64,000 nt of DNA. Origin: Streptococcus equinus ATCC 9812. Lineage in GTDB: Bacteria > Bacillota > Bacilli > Lactobacillales > Streptococcaceae. Location: contig NZ_GL698429.1 of assembly GCF_000187265.1 (NCBI RefSeq), forward strand, positions 623,288-687,287, written 5' to 3'. A program made the translations under genes and the position numbers. Below the pieces are notes generated by a model. That model worked only from the letters and a program-made list of their open reading frames with translations, was not told where the DNA came from and did not search any database. Shown here piece after piece: positions 19,578-29,310 of this stretch. The stretch's first letter is position 1, and each line of letters begins with the position of its first letter.

Positions 19578-21338
19578 TTAATCTACATTTTTCAAAATGT
19601 TGTTAACGATATTTTCTACAGAAATACCATTTTCAGCTAACAATTCTTGAGCATTGTAACGGTCATGGAAAGCTTTTTCCACTCCGTAGTTTTGAACCTT
19701 AAGATCATGGTCACCAAGATAGCTTGCAACCATTTGACCGTAACCACCTTCAAGTACGCCATCTTCAAGCGTTACAACAAGCTGGTGCTCAACTGCCAAG
19801 CTATCAAGCAATTCTTCATCCAATCCTGTAATGAATTTCGGATTAACAATTGTCGCTGTGAGACCATGTTTGTCAGAAAGTTCTTTAGCCACTTCCTCTG
19901 CTAAAGCGTAGAAGTTACCAAGTCCAAAGATAGCAACTTTGCTACCTTTTTGAGTTACTTGGTTTTTATTAAGAATTGAGTAATCTGTGTTATCAGCAAC
20001 ACCTGTCTCACGAAGCGGACCAACGGGAATGCGGATAGCAACTGGATGTTCATTTTGTTCAACTGCCCAATCAAGCATAGCCAAGTGTTCTTCTTTACTT
20101 GTTGGTGCCAAATAAACAACGTTTGGAATGTGTGCCAAGAATGGAATATCAAAGAAACCAAGGTGACTTTCGTCATTCATTGCATTAACAGATGCTGAGT
20201 AAACAAGTGTTGTAACCGGAAGATTGTTCAGCGCGATGTCATGAGACCATTGGTCATATGTACGTTGCATAAATGGCGCTGCAACATACCAAATTGGTTT
20301 GGCACCATTTTTAGCAAGTCCAGCTGACATTGTAGCAGCTTCTTCTTCAGCGATACCGACATCAACAAATTGTTTCCCGGCTTCTTTACGTTGATTTTGA
20401 TTCAACATAAACATTGGTGTTCCTGCATTAACAGCAACAACTGTCGGATCATTCTTAATTTTATTCAAGACAAAATCTGTAGTGATGCTATTGTATGTTT
20501 CACCAGCATTTCCACCTCGAAGATACTCACCTGTTTTTGGATTGTAAGGTCCACCTGCATGAAATGCTTCACGATTTTCTTCCATGAATGTCACGCCATG
20601 ACCTTTTTGTGTATGAATATGTAACAAAACTGGATGATTAGTATCTTTGATCTCTTCAAACAAAGCGATCAAAGCATCGAGGCCATTACCCGCATCAAGG
20701 TAGTGATAATCAAATCCAAGAGCTTCGAAAAGATTATTTTCAGCTTGACCATTACTTTCACGCAGGTCACGAAGGGCTGTGTAAATACCACCAGTTGGGT
20801 TAACAGCAATTGATTGGTCGTTATCGTTAACAATGACAATTGTATTTGTGCCTTCTGTTGCGATTTGGTTCAAACCTTCGTACGCCATACCACCTGAGAG
20901 TGAACCATCCCCAATGACTGCAACCACGTTGTATGATTCATCTTTTAAATCACGCGCTTTTGCAACACCTGATGCAAGAGACAAAGAAGTTGATGTGTGA
21001 CCTACTGTAAAGAGGTCGTGTTCGCTTTCTTTAGGATTTGTGTAACCAGATACATCATCGTAATGTGCTGAGTCAAGAAAAGCTTTGGCACGCCCAGTTA
21101 ACATTTTATGAACGTATGATTGGTGTGATACGTCAAAAATGAATTTATCTACTGGTGAATTAAAGACATAGTGCATAGCAACTGTCATTTCAACCATGCC
21201 AAAGTTTGGTCCGTTGTGCCCACCATGTTGACTTGTTTTTTCAAGAAGCGCTTGTCGTGCTTCATCAACAACACGGTGCAAATCTTCACGAGATAATTGT
21301 TTTAAATCTTGTGGTGATGAAATTGTTTCAAGTACCAT
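19578..21338 (-). CDS. DXS-like thiamine-diphosphate enzyme
   Basis: A 586-residue protein starting MVLETISSPQDL, preceded by CAAAGGAGACGAT. The thiamine-diphosphate motif is GDGSLSGG...NDN. The overall order matches 1-deoxy-D-xylulose-5-phosphate synthase (HQSYVHK, GHTSTSLS, YDQWSHDIAL). Several DXS hallmarks differ: the EQH triplet of VGIAEQHA is EEE here, and the RYPRG substrate-phosphate motif reads RIPVG. Streptococci make isoprenoids by the mevalonate route, so a classical DXS is not expected. It could supply DXP for cofactors or act on another donor/acceptor pair. It has its own MerR-type promoter, shared in style with the aldo/keto reductase at 21943. Confidence 0.8.
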   Translation of the reverse strand: MVLETISSPQDLKQLSREDLHRVVDEARQALLEKTSQHGGHNGPNFGMVEMTVAMHYVFNSPVDKFIFDVSHQSYVHKMLTGRAKAFLDSAHYDDVSGYTNPKESEHDLFTVGHTSTSLSLASGVAKARDLKDESYNVVAVIGDGSLSGGMAYEGLNQIATEGTNTIVIVNDNDQSIAVNPTGGIYTALRDLRESNGQAENNLFEALGFDYHYLDAGNGLDALIALFEEIKDTNHPVLLHIHTQKGHGVTFMEENREAFHAGGPYNPKTGEYLRGGNAGETYNSITTDFVLNKIKNDPTVVAVNAGTPMFMLNQNQRKEAGKQFVDVGIAEEEAATMSAGLAKNGAKPIWYVAAPFMQRTYDQWSHDIALNNLPVTTLVYSASVNAMNDESHLGFFDIPFLAHIPNVVYLAPTSKEEHLAMLDWAVEQNEHPVAIRIPVGPLRETGVADNTDYSILNKNQVTQKGSKVAIFGLGNFYALAEEVAKELSDKHGLTATIVNPKFITGLDEELLDSLAVEHQLVVTLEDGVLEGGYGQMVASYLGDHDLKVQNYGVEKAFHDRYNAQELLAENGISVENIVNNILKNVD

Positions 21339-21375
21339 ATCGTCTCCTTTGAGTTTTTTCTTTTCAAGTATGATT

Positions 21376-21406
21376 ATCATACACCTTGGAGTCCACTCCA
21401 AGTCAA
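21376..21406 (-). promoter_or_regulatory. MerR-type promoter of the DXS-like gene
   Basis: On the minus strand TTGACT (21401-21406) and TATGAT (21376-21381) are 19 bases apart. The dyad CTTGGAGTCCACTCCAAG (21385-21402, plus strand) fills the spacer. An over-long spacer with a central dyad is the hallmark of MerR-family activation. Confidence 0.8.
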
Positions 21407-21421
21407 GCTATTTTTTTGATT

Positions 21422-21898
21422 TTAATCAAAGATTTTTTCAATAGGTGTGTCACCTAGATTAATGGCAATCACACGTTTAACTGTCGAAGATTTGTCGACA
21501 ACTTCTGCCAAAACACTTGCAGTATCTTCGATTGAAATAACCGTAAAACCTTTATCTCCCAGTTCAACACAACCTTGACCAGCTTCTTCTAATAAACCAC
21601 CAGGCTGAATAATAGTGTAATCCAAGTCAGACTGATTTATCAAGTAATTGTCGGCAAAAAATTTAGCAACGTAGTAATCTTTAAGATTCTCAGGCCATTT
21701 TTCTGGTGTTAACGAAAAGAGGGCACTGAGCATAACAAAACGTGTTACGCCAACTTTTTTAGCTGCTTGCATTAATTTAACAGCACCGCAGGCATCCGTT
21801 TGAAGTAAGTCCTTACCACGAGAACCTGCTGTAAAAATAATGGCATCAACACCTTTTAGTAAAGCATCAAGTTCATCCTCTGAAGCATGTAAATCCAT
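21422..21898 (-). pseudogene. NmrA-like NAD(P)-binding protein, N-terminally truncated
   Basis: The 158-residue frame beginning MDLHASEDEL matches the second half of atypical SDR/NmrA-like proteins (AGSRGKDLLQTDACGAVKLMQAAKKVGVTRFVML, in two parts AGSRGKDLLQTDACG and AVKLMQAAKKVG). It lacks about the first 55-60 residues, which hold the Rossmann glycine motif. An in-frame TAG lies 2 codons upstream and the reductase gene ends only 44 bases away, so the missing part is deleted and not hidden in another frame. No ribosome-binding site is seen. It is probably a remnant. Confidence 0.75.
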
Positions 21899-21942
21899 TG
21901 TCTAACGAATCAGTTTCCAGCACAAAGCCAGAAACTTTTGTC

Positions 21943-22929
21943 TTATAAGGCACCTACAATTTTATGTGGTAAATATTTTTCATCCAAATAAGCCATATCA
22001 TCTTCAGTTAATGTCACATCAAAAGCGCCCATAAAATCATCTAGGTATTTTTCTTTTGTGACACCGACAATTGGTGAGTTAATTCCTTTTTGCCATAGCC
22101 AAGCAAGTGCAACTTGAGCGCGAGTCACACCATATTTTTCTGCGACTTCTGCCACACGCGCAACAATTGCTTTATCTTGCTCTTCAGTGCTATCGTATTT
22201 CATTTTTGCTGTTTCATCCGTTTTACTGCGAGCAGTATCAGCATCCCAATCTCTAACCACACGACCTGCAGCTAAAGGACTATATGGCGCTAAACCTACA
22301 CCTGAATCTTTACAAAAAGGAATCATTTCACGTTCATCTTCACGATAAAGCATGTTGTAATGATTTTGCATGGCTGAAAATTTCGTCCAACCATTTTTCT
22401 CAGCCACATATTGTGCCTTTTGAAAATGCCAAGTATACATTGCTGACGCACCAAGATAATGCACCTTGCCAGAACGCACCAAATCATTTAGGGCAGACAT
22501 GGTTTCTTCAATCGGCGTATTGTAATCCCAACGGTGAATGTAAAGAACATCGATATAATCAGTTCCCAAGCGTTTAAGACTAGCTTCCACTTGATTAAAA
22601 ATCGCTTTTCTAGATAAACCAGTTGTATTTCTTCCATCGTGCCGACCATCACCAAAGAAAACCTTAGTCGCGATAATCACCTCATCACGGTCTGCAAAAT
22701 CACAAAGGGCACGCCCAAGATATTCTTCGCTAGTTCCTTTCCCGTAAACATTAGCTGTATAAAAAAATTGACACCCAAATCAAGGGCTTTTTTTAATAAT
22801 AACGCGTGATTTTTCTTCATCTAAGAGCCAACCAGAATGAAAACCAAGGCTAGCATCCCCAAAACTCATGCAACCAAGGCACAATTTTGACACTTCAAGA
22901 CCTGTATTTCCCAATTTTGTGTATTCCAT
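21943..22929 (-). pseudogene. Aldo/keto reductase, two compensating frameshifts
   Basis: From ATG 22929 (AGGTCC-type leader; GGAGGTCC upstream) the frame reads MEYTKLGNTGLEVSKLCLG and stops at TGA just after an A7 run (22788-22794). One A too many lies there. Removing it gives KKALDLGVNFF, and a missing G before 22760 removes the first base of the catalytic Asp codon (expected FFDTANVYG). After that the frame is open to 21943 and reads as a normal NADPH-dependent reductase ending YLPHKIVGAL. The restored protein would be about 328 residues. The long downstream frame alone lacks the catalytic D and Y. Mutation or sequencing error are both possible. Confidence 0.8.
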
Positions 22930-22948
22930 AAGGGACCTCCACTTATTT

Positions 22949-22992
22949 TTTAAACGGTTTCATTTTACACCTTAGAGCCCACTCCAAGTCAA
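22949..22992 (-). promoter_or_regulatory. MerR-type promoter and cre-like site of the aldo/keto reductase
   Basis: On the minus strand TTGACT (22987-22992) and TAAAAT (22962-22967) are 19 bases apart, with the dyad CTTAGAGCCCACTCCAAG (22971-22988, plus strand). TGAAACCGTTTAAA (22949-22962) matches the CcpA cre consensus at 13 of 14 positions. Confidence 0.75.
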
Positions 22993-23020
22993 GAAAAAAA
23001 TGGACTTAATTGTCCATTTT
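22990..23020 (-). terminator. Terminator after yitJ
   Basis: AAAATGGAC/GTCCATTTT (22997-23005 with 23012-23020) is followed on the minus strand by TTTC. The end of the T-run touches the -35 of the reductase promoter. Confidence 0.8.
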
Positions 23021-24876
23021 TATGATATTTTTTGTTTTTTCTCTTCCACCTTTTGGTGAATGTAATTAACTAGCTCGACAGTTAAATCATATCGCATGAA
23101 GGGCGTGATGAGATAGATTCCATTAAAGCACTCTAAAGCACTATCAATTAAAGCCTTGCTTTCTTGCAATGCTAATTCTTGACACTTATTCTTATCGTCT
23201 TTTACCGCTTCTATTTTTTCTAAAAAGTCATCTGACAACTGAATCCCTGGAACCTCATTATGTAGAAAAATTGCGTTATTGTAGCTCGTAATTGGCATTA
23301 TTCCAATAAAAAACGGTGCTTCATAATCTCTTGTTAGCTCTGCTAAATTTTCAATAATCTCTTTGTTAAATATGGGCTGCGTAATAAAACAATCAGCTCC
23401 TGCAGCAATTTTTTTATCTATCAAACGACTGCAACGTGATAAATTTTTAACATTTGGATTAAATGCTGCAGCTGCTGTAAAAGATGTTTCTTTTTTTATG
23501 CTAGCGCCACTGTATCCTTTTCCCTTATTGAGCTGTTGAATCAGCTCTAATAACTTAAAACTTGTAGCATCATATACGCTGGTTGCTCCCGGAAAATCTC
23601 CTATTTTAGATGGATCCCCTGTAATTGCTAGAACTTGATGAAATCCTAAAACATCCATTCCCAAAAGACGTGATTGAAGACCTATCATATTGTGATCACG
23701 ACATGATAAATGTAGTAAAAATGGTGTTGAAATCTCATTTTTCAAAAGTGAGGCAATACTGACATTGCAAATTCTTGTCTTAGCAAGAGAATTATCTGCC
23801 AATGTTATAGCTGAGACACCTGCGTCATCTAGAGCTTTAACACCTTCTGTAAACTTTTCAATATCTAATGTTTTTGGCGGATCAATTTCTGCAATTACGG
23901 TCACTTGACGTTTTACCTTGTCGACAATAGTCTCAGACTGCTTGACTGCCTTAATCAGCTCAGCCTCTTCAACCATTGGTGTCACAAATTTTCGCGAAAC
24001 TGGTTTCAAACCTTTGATAGCACGCTTGACAGCTCGAATATGATCTGGTGTCGTACCGCAACATCCACCAATCAAACGAGCCCCTTCAGCCACTAAAAGC
24101 TCTGCACTTTTTCCAAAATAATCCGCATTTTGACTAAAGCCATATTGCCCACTACCATTGTCATCAACAAATGATAATAAACTAGCATTTGGATAAACCG
24201 ATAAATAAGACTGGGCAAAAAGCGGAACTTGTTTTAGAGATTGGATCATGTGATAAGGTCCCAAATGACAATTTAATCCAACAACATCCGCTCCCAACAT
24301 GACTAATTTGCCAAAAATTTCTACTAAAGGCTTACCATTTTCTGTAATTCCCGCTTCGTGAAGAGCAATGTTAGTGATAATTGGTAAATCCGTCAATGGC
24401 CTGACTGCTTTTAAAACCGCGATAATTTCTTCTTCATCATAATAAGTTTCAAAAAGTAATCCATCAATCTGATTAGTTTCAAGTAAGCAGTTCACCTGTT
24501 CAAGCGTTTCTTGGATAATTTCATCAAGTGATAACTCACACTGTTTTAGACCACGAAGAGCACCAACCGTTCCCAAAACAAAGAAATCTTTCCCAGCAGC
24601 TTGTCTTGCAATTCTGACTCCAGCTTGATTAATCTCCTTGACTTTATCTTCATAGCCATATCCCTTAAGTCGGTGTCGTTTTGCTGCATATGTGTTAGTC
24701 TGGATAACATCAGCCCCTGCTTCGATATAAGCTTTATGAATGGCAGATACCTTTTCAGGATGAATCAAATTATAGGCTTCATAGCAATTGTCAAGACCAT
24801 TGGCGTAAAGAAGCGTTCCCATAGCACCGTCAGCTACCAGAATATCTGTTTTTAAACGTTCTAATAATCGTGACAT
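23020..24876 (-). CDS. yitJ: Bifunctional homocysteine S-methyltransferase / methylenetetrahydrofolate reductase (YitJ-like)
   Basis: A 618-residue fusion. Residues 1-290 are a homocysteine methyltransferase domain with zinc cysteines C203 (LNCHLGP) and C272/C273 (GGCCGTTPDH). Residues from about 310 to the end are a MetF-type flavoprotein with the usual AITGDP loop and ITQPIFNKE. MetF makes 5-methyl-THF, which feeds MetE. It lies 13 bases after metE in the same operon, giving a complete methyl-transfer module. The fusion is common in Firmicutes. Confidence 0.93.
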   Translation of the reverse strand: MSRLLERLKTDILVADGAMGTLLYANGLDNCYEAYNLIHPEKVSAIHKAYIEAGADVIQTNTYAAKRHRLKGYGYEDKVKEINQAGVRIARQAAGKDFFVLGTVGALRGLKQCELSLDEIIQETLEQVNCLLETNQIDGLLFETYYDEEEIIAVLKAVRPLTDLPIITNIALHEAGITENGKPLVEIFGKLVMLGADVVGLNCHLGPYHMIQSLKQVPLFAQSYLSVYPNASLLSFVDDNGSGQYGFSQNADYFGKSAELLVAEGARLIGGCCGTTPDHIRAVKRAIKGLKPVSRKFVTPMVEEAELIKAVKQSETIVDKVKRQVTVIAEIDPPKTLDIEKFTEGVKALDDAGVSAITLADNSLAKTRICNVSIASLLKNEISTPFLLHLSCRDHNMIGLQSRLLGMDVLGFHQVLAITGDPSKIGDFPGATSVYDATSFKLLELIQQLNKGKGYSGASIKKETSFTAAAAFNPNVKNLSRCSRLIDKKIAAGADCFITQPIFNKEIIENLAELTRDYEAPFFIGIMPITSYNNAIFLHNEVPGIQLSDDFLEKIEAVKDDKNKCQELALQESKALIDSALECFNGIYLITPFMRYDLTVELVNYIHQKVEEKKQKIS

Positions 24877-24889
24877 AGCTTAACCTTCC

Positions 24890-27124
24890 TTATTTTCTGT
24901 ATTTTGCTCGAACTTCCTTTGTTGCTTCCACTAAAACTTTAAGCGCTGCAACTGTTTCTGGTTCACGACGTGTTTTTAATCCACAGTCAGGATTAACCCA
25001 GAATTGTTCGACAGACAATTGACGAAGAGGACGTTCGATATTTGCAATAACTTCTTCTTTTGTCGGAACACGAGGCGAGTGAATATCGTAAACACCAAGA
25101 CCGATTCCAAGCGGATAAACCGCAGTTTCAAATGCCTGAATAACATCTCCATGACTACGACTTGCTTCAATTGAAATAACATCAGCATCCAAATCTCGAA
25201 TCGAGTCAATAATTTCATTAAATTTTGAATAACACATATGTGTGTGAATTTGCGTTTCATCTTTAACCGACGAAGTAGCAATACGAAAAGCATGCACAGC
25301 ATCGTCAAGATATGCCTGTTGTTTAGCTTTTCGAAGTGGCAAGCCCTCACGAAGTGCTGCCTCATCTACTTGGATAATAGCAATACCCGCATCTTCTAGC
25401 AATTTGATTTCGTCTTTGATGGCAAGACCAATTTGATTAAATAAATCAGCACGTGAAATATCAGAACGCTCAAACGACCAATTCGTAATCGTGATTGGAC
25501 CTGTTAGCATGCCTTTAACCGGACGATCAGTTAACCTTTGTGCATAAACCACTTCTTTCACTGATAATGGTTGAATGTGTTTCACATCACCATAAATAAT
25601 CGGCGGTTTAACAGCACGAGAACCATACGATTGAACCCAACCAAGTTTTGTTGTGGTGAATCCAGCCAATTTTTGACCGAAGAATTCCACCATATCCACA
25701 CGTTCAAATTCACCGTGCACCAAAACATCAAGATCTAAATCCTCTTGAATTTTAATCCAACGAGCAATTTCGGATTTGATAAAATCTTCGTATTCTGTAT
25801 CAGAAATATCCCCACGCTTCCAAGCCAAACGTGTTCTTCTAACCTCTGGTGATTGTGGAAATGAGCCAATAGTTGTAGTCGGAAGAGTTGGTAAACCAAG
25901 TTTAGCTTCTTGTACTTTACGACGAACTTTATAGTTTACACGCTGAGTTGGCACATTATCTAAGTTTTCAAGGGTAACATTTCGAAAATCAGCTGCTTGT
26001 AAAGCATCAAAGTTAGCAAGATGCTGTTTGTAACTATCTGACTCTTCCCCATCTAAATGCTGAGCTAAAAGAACTAGCTCTTCTAATTTTTCATCAGCAA
26101 AAGCAAGACCATTTTTCAATACTAACTCTAGCTCATTCTCATTTTTTGTCGTCACCGGAACATGAAGTAGGGAACAAGACGGTTGAATCACAAGATTACC
26201 AACCTTATCTTGGAGCTTTTTCAGTAATTCGGATGTTTTTGCAAAATCATTTGCCCAAATATTTCGCCCATCAACTACGCCAGCAAAAACTTCTTTATTC
26301 TCAAAAAGACCATTTTCGACAGCTTGCAAATTTTCATCAAACCCATGAACAAAGTCAAGTCCAAAAGCAGCTACAGGAAGTTCAGACAATGTTTCAGCGT
26401 CAATCAATGCTTCAAAATACGTTTGGAAAATAATTTTCACCTCTGGCACTTCCTTTGCAAAATAAGAATATACATATTTTGCAGCCTCTAAAAGTCCAGC
26501 ACCCTCATCCGTCACAAAAATTGGTTCATCAACTTGAATATAAGTTGCACCCGCTGCAGCTAATTCTTTAAAAACTTGCTTATAAAGTGGTAAAAGTTTT
26601 TTCACTGCTGATGTAAAATCACTGACTTCAGATGAAAGTGCAACATAAGTAATAGGACCTGTAATTACCGGTTTTGCCTTGTCACCCACAACTTCTTTTG
26701 CCTCAATGTATAAGTCAAGCAAGCGTGTATTTGTCAAATACGGCTTCACTTTTGACCATTCAGGTACAATGTAGTGATAATTTGTATTGAACCATTTTTT
26801 CATTGAAGAAGCCACATTGTCCTTGGTTCCACGAGCAATCGCAAAAAACAAATCCAGATTGACGTCTTCTTTTGAAAAACGATTTGGAATAACACCAAAT
26901 TGAACAGATAAATCCAAAATATGGTCATAAAGTGAAAAATCACCTACTGGAATCAAATCAAGCCCTGCCTCAACTTGCTTTTTCAAAAATGACAGACGCA
27001 AGGTCTGAGCTTGTGCTTCTAACTCAGCTTGAGAAATATTTCCAGACCAATACGATTCAATCAGTTTTTTCCACTCACGATTCTCACCTAAACGCGGATA
27101 ACCCAAATTCGAAACCTTAATCAT
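24890..27124 (-). CDS. metE: Cobalamin-independent methionine synthase
   Basis: A 744-residue MetE, which transfers a methyl group from 5-methyl-THF-polyglutamate to homocysteine. The C-terminal zinc site is visible: [16 protein letters not shown] and NPDCGLKTR. The N-terminal half is the duplicated barrel. A strong ATAGGAGGTAACT precedes ATG 27124. Two MET-box-like palindromes and a consensus-spaced promoter lie upstream, consistent with MtaR activation. It leads the operon metE-yitJ. Confidence 0.97.
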   Translation of the reverse strand: MIKVSNLGYPRLGENREWKKLIESYWSGNISQAELEAQAQTLRLSFLKKQVEAGLDLIPVGDFSLYDHILDLSVQFGVIPNRFSKEDVNLDLFFAIARGTKDNVASSMKKWFNTNYHYIVPEWSKVKPYLTNTRLLDLYIEAKEVVGDKAKPVITGPITYVALSSEVSDFTSAVKKLLPLYKQVFKELAAAGATYIQVDEPIFVTDEGAGLLEAAKYVYSYFAKEVPEVKIIFQTYFEALIDAETLSELPVAAFGLDFVHGFDENLQAVENGLFENKEVFAGVVDGRNIWANDFAKTSELLKKLQDKVGNLVIQPSCSLLHVPVTTKNENELELVLKNGLAFADEKLEELVLLAQHLDGEESDSYKQHLANFDALQAADFRNVTLENLDNVPTQRVNYKVRRKVQEAKLGLPTLPTTTIGSFPQSPEVRRTRLAWKRGDISDTEYEDFIKSEIARWIKIQEDLDLDVLVHGEFERVDMVEFFGQKLAGFTTTKLGWVQSYGSRAVKPPIIYGDVKHIQPLSVKEVVYAQRLTDRPVKGMLTGPITITNWSFERSDISRADLFNQIGLAIKDEIKLLEDAGIAIIQVDEAALREGLPLRKAKQQAYLDDAVHAFRIATSSVKDETQIHTHMCYSKFNEIIDSIRDLDADVISIEASRSHGDVIQAFETAVYPLGIGLGVYDIHSPRVPTKEEVIANIERPLRQLSVEQFWVNPDCGLKTRREPETVAALKVLVEATKEVRAKYRK

Positions 27125-27143
27125 AGTTACCTCCTATAACCTC

Positions 27144-27160
27144 ATTAGTTTAAAACTATA
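27144..27160. promoter_or_regulatory. Degenerate MET-box in the metE leader
   Basis: ATTAGTTTAAAACTATA matches the streptococcal MET-box TATAGTTTSAAACTATA except for its first two bases and the centre. It lies between the metE promoter and start. Confidence 0.5.
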
Positions 27161-27183
27161 TGGATCAAAATTTTATAATTTAG

Positions 27184-27212
27184 ATTTTAACTGATAACCC
27201 CTTATTTTTCAA
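27184..27212 (-). promoter_or_regulatory. metE promoter
   Basis: On the minus strand TTGAAA (27207-27212) and TAAAAT (27184-27189) are 17 bases apart, about 60 bases upstream of the start codon. Confidence 0.65.
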
Positions 27213-27278
27213 CGACTCTAGCCATTCTATCTTTTTATGATTTGTTATAGTTATCAGCTATGTAGTTAGATGTTATTA

Positions 27279-27295
27279 TAGTTACAAACTATAAC
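27279..27295. promoter_or_regulatory. MET-box upstream of the metE promoter
   Basis: TATAGTTACAAACTATA is a nearly perfect 17-base palindrome, differing from the reported MtaR/MET-box TATAGTTTSAAACTATA at one position. It lies about 110 bases upstream of the expected transcription start, an activator position. A weaker copy is at 27248-27264. Confidence 0.75.
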
Positions 27296-27312
27296 AGTGG
27301 TGCTTAAACAAC

Positions 27313-27337
27313 AAAAAAAGAACCCCCGAAGGGATTC
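27313..27337 (-). terminator. Terminator of the fructose operon
   Basis: GAATCCC-TTCG-GGGGTTC (27320-27337, minus strand) is a UUCG-capped stem followed by TTTTTTTG. It lies 45 bases past fruA. Confidence 0.85.
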
Positions 27338-27381
27338 TCTAGTGTGTTAGATTAATAAAATTTTATATTAGTTGTTTTTAA

Positions 27382-29310
27382 TTATTTAGCTTTGCGAAGA
27401 GCACCAAATAGGATACCCGCGATGATTGCTCCGATGATAACAAAGACAAGGTAAAGGATTGGAGCGCTTGTCAATGCGATAACGAAGATACCGCCGTGTG
27501 GAGCCATAAGTTTGATACCAAATGCACCAACAAGAGCTCCAGCTACAGCTGAACCAACCATGAAGCTTGGGATAGCACGAGCAGGGTCAGCAGCACCAAA
27601 TGGAATAGCACCTTCAGTAATGAATGAAAGACCCATGATAATGTTAGTCAAACCTGAGTTGCGTTCTTCTTCAGTGAATTTATTTTTGAAAAGAAGAGTT
27701 GCAACAAATACTGCAAGTGGAGGAACCATACCACCAGCCATAACTGATGCCATAGCAACTGAACCACCTGAGGCTACAGATGCAGCAAGTGTACCTGTAC
27801 CAAATACGTAAGCAGCTTTGTTAAATGGTCCACCCATATCGATAGCCATCATTCCACCAAGGATAGCACCTAGAAGAACAGCTGATGCACCTTGAAGACC
27901 TCCAAGGAAGTTGTTCAAACCAGTGTTGATTGCTGCCATTGGGATATTAACAAATAGCATTGCAAAACCTGTCAAGAATACACCAAGTAATGGGTAAAGC
28001 AAGATAGATTTAATACCTTCAAGTGAACGTGGAAGACCAGCACATGCTTTTTTAACAAGGTTTACAAGCCAACCAGCAAGGAAACCACCAACAAGAGCAC
28101 CAAGGAATCCTGAAGGAGTTCCTTCAAGGTTACCCCATGCTGCACCACTTGAAGCAATAGCACCAGCTACGAAACCAGCTACAAGACCTGGTTTTTCAGC
28201 AATTGAATAAGCAATGTAGCCTGCTAAAATTGGAAGCATGAATCCAAATGCTGCGTTACCAATTGTTTTGAAGTAAGCAGCTGCTTGGTGATATGTACCC
28301 AAGTTAGAAAGTTGATCTTTTGGCACACCCAAAATGTTATCAATCAAGAATGCAAGTGCAATCATGATACCACCACCGATAACGAATGGCAACATTTGAG
28401 AAACACCACTCATCAAGTGTTTGTAGAATGCAGCACCAAGGCTAAGTTTTTCACTTGATTCTTTTTCTTCGGTAGAAGAACCCGCTGCAGCTTTGTAAGT
28501 GTCAGCTTTACCATCAAGGATGATATTAATTAATTCTTCAGTTTTCTTGATACCGTCAGCAACTGGACGAGATACCAATTGTTTGCCGTCGAAACGAGCC
28601 ATTTCAACAGCTTTATCAGCAGCAACGATAACACCTTTAGCGCGAGCAATTTCATCTGCTGTCAAGCGGTTACCAACACCTGATGCACCATTTGTTTCAA
28701 CACGAACTGTTACACCCATTTCTTCACCTTGTTTGATGAGGGCTTCTTCTGCCATGTAAGTGTGTGCGATACCAGTTGTACATGCTGTTACAGCAACGAT
28801 AAGTGGTTTATCGTCTGAAACTGGAGCAGCTTTGACTTCTTCTTTTGCTTTGTTATCTTCTTCTGCAGCGTTAAATGTTGCAATAACTTCATCAGCAGTA
28901 GTTACTTTACGCAATTGATCTGCAAAACCGTCTTTCAAAAGGTATTTTGAAAGTTCAGCAAGGGCTGCCAAGTGAGTATCATTTGCTCCATCTGGTGCAG
29001 CGATCATGAAGAATAGGTATGTTGGTTGTCCATCCAAGGCTTCATAGTCAACACCAGCAGTAGATTTTGCAAAAAGAACTGTTGCTTCTTTCACAGCAGC
29101 ATTTTTGCTGTGTGGCATAGCGATACCATCACCTAAACCAGTTGATGTTTGAGCTTCACGGTTCATGATACCTTGTTTAAAAGTATCAAAATCGGTTACA
29201 ACACCATTTTCAACAAGGCTTGTAATCATTTCATCGATAGCAGCTTCTTTTGAAGTTGCTTTCAAATCAAGAATCATGACTTCTTTTTTAAGCAAGTCTT
29301 GAATTTTCAT
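27382..29310 (-). CDS. fruA: PTS fructose-specific transporter subunit IIABC
   Basis: A 642-residue phosphotransferase transporter that imports fructose as fructose-1-phosphate. Domain order is EIIA (phosphohistidine H67 in MPHSKN), EIIB (phosphocysteine C177 in TACTTGIAHTYMAEEA) and EIIC (about eight or more membrane helices from about 290). It overlaps fruK by 4 bases. The product of its reaction is the substrate of FruK and the probable inducer of FruR. Confidence 0.97.
   Translation of the reverse strand: MKIQDLLKKEVMILDLKATSKEAAIDEMITSLVENGVVTDFDTFKQGIMNREAQTSTGLGDGIAMPHSKNAAVKEATVLFAKSTAGVDYEALDGQPTYLFFMIAAPDGANDTHLAALAELSKYLLKDGFADQLRKVTTADEVIATFNAAEEDNKAKEEVKAAPVSDDKPLIVAVTACTTGIAHTYMAEEALIKQGEEMGVTVRVETNGASGVGNRLTADEIARAKGVIVAADKAVEMARFDGKQLVSRPVADGIKKTEELINIILDGKADTYKAAAGSSTEEKESSEKLSLGAAFYKHLMSGVSQMLPFVIGGGIMIALAFLIDNILGVPKDQLSNLGTYHQAAAYFKTIGNAAFGFMLPILAGYIAYSIAEKPGLVAGFVAGAIASSGAAWGNLEGTPSGFLGALVGGFLAGWLVNLVKKACAGLPRSLEGIKSILLYPLLGVFLTGFAMLFVNIPMAAINTGLNNFLGGLQGASAVLLGAILGGMMAIDMGGPFNKAAYVFGTGTLAASVASGGSVAMASVMAGGMVPPLAVFVATLLFKNKFTEEERNSGLTNIIMGLSFITEGAIPFGAADPARAIPSFMVGSAVAGALVGAFGIKLMAPHGGIFVIALTSAPILYLVFVIIGAIIAGILFGALRKAK

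Noticed and set aside
19578-21401. Longer form of the DXS-like protein starting 21 codons upstream
   Set aside because: The extra codons would cover the promoter -10 and the CAAAGGAG signal; the start is better at 21338.
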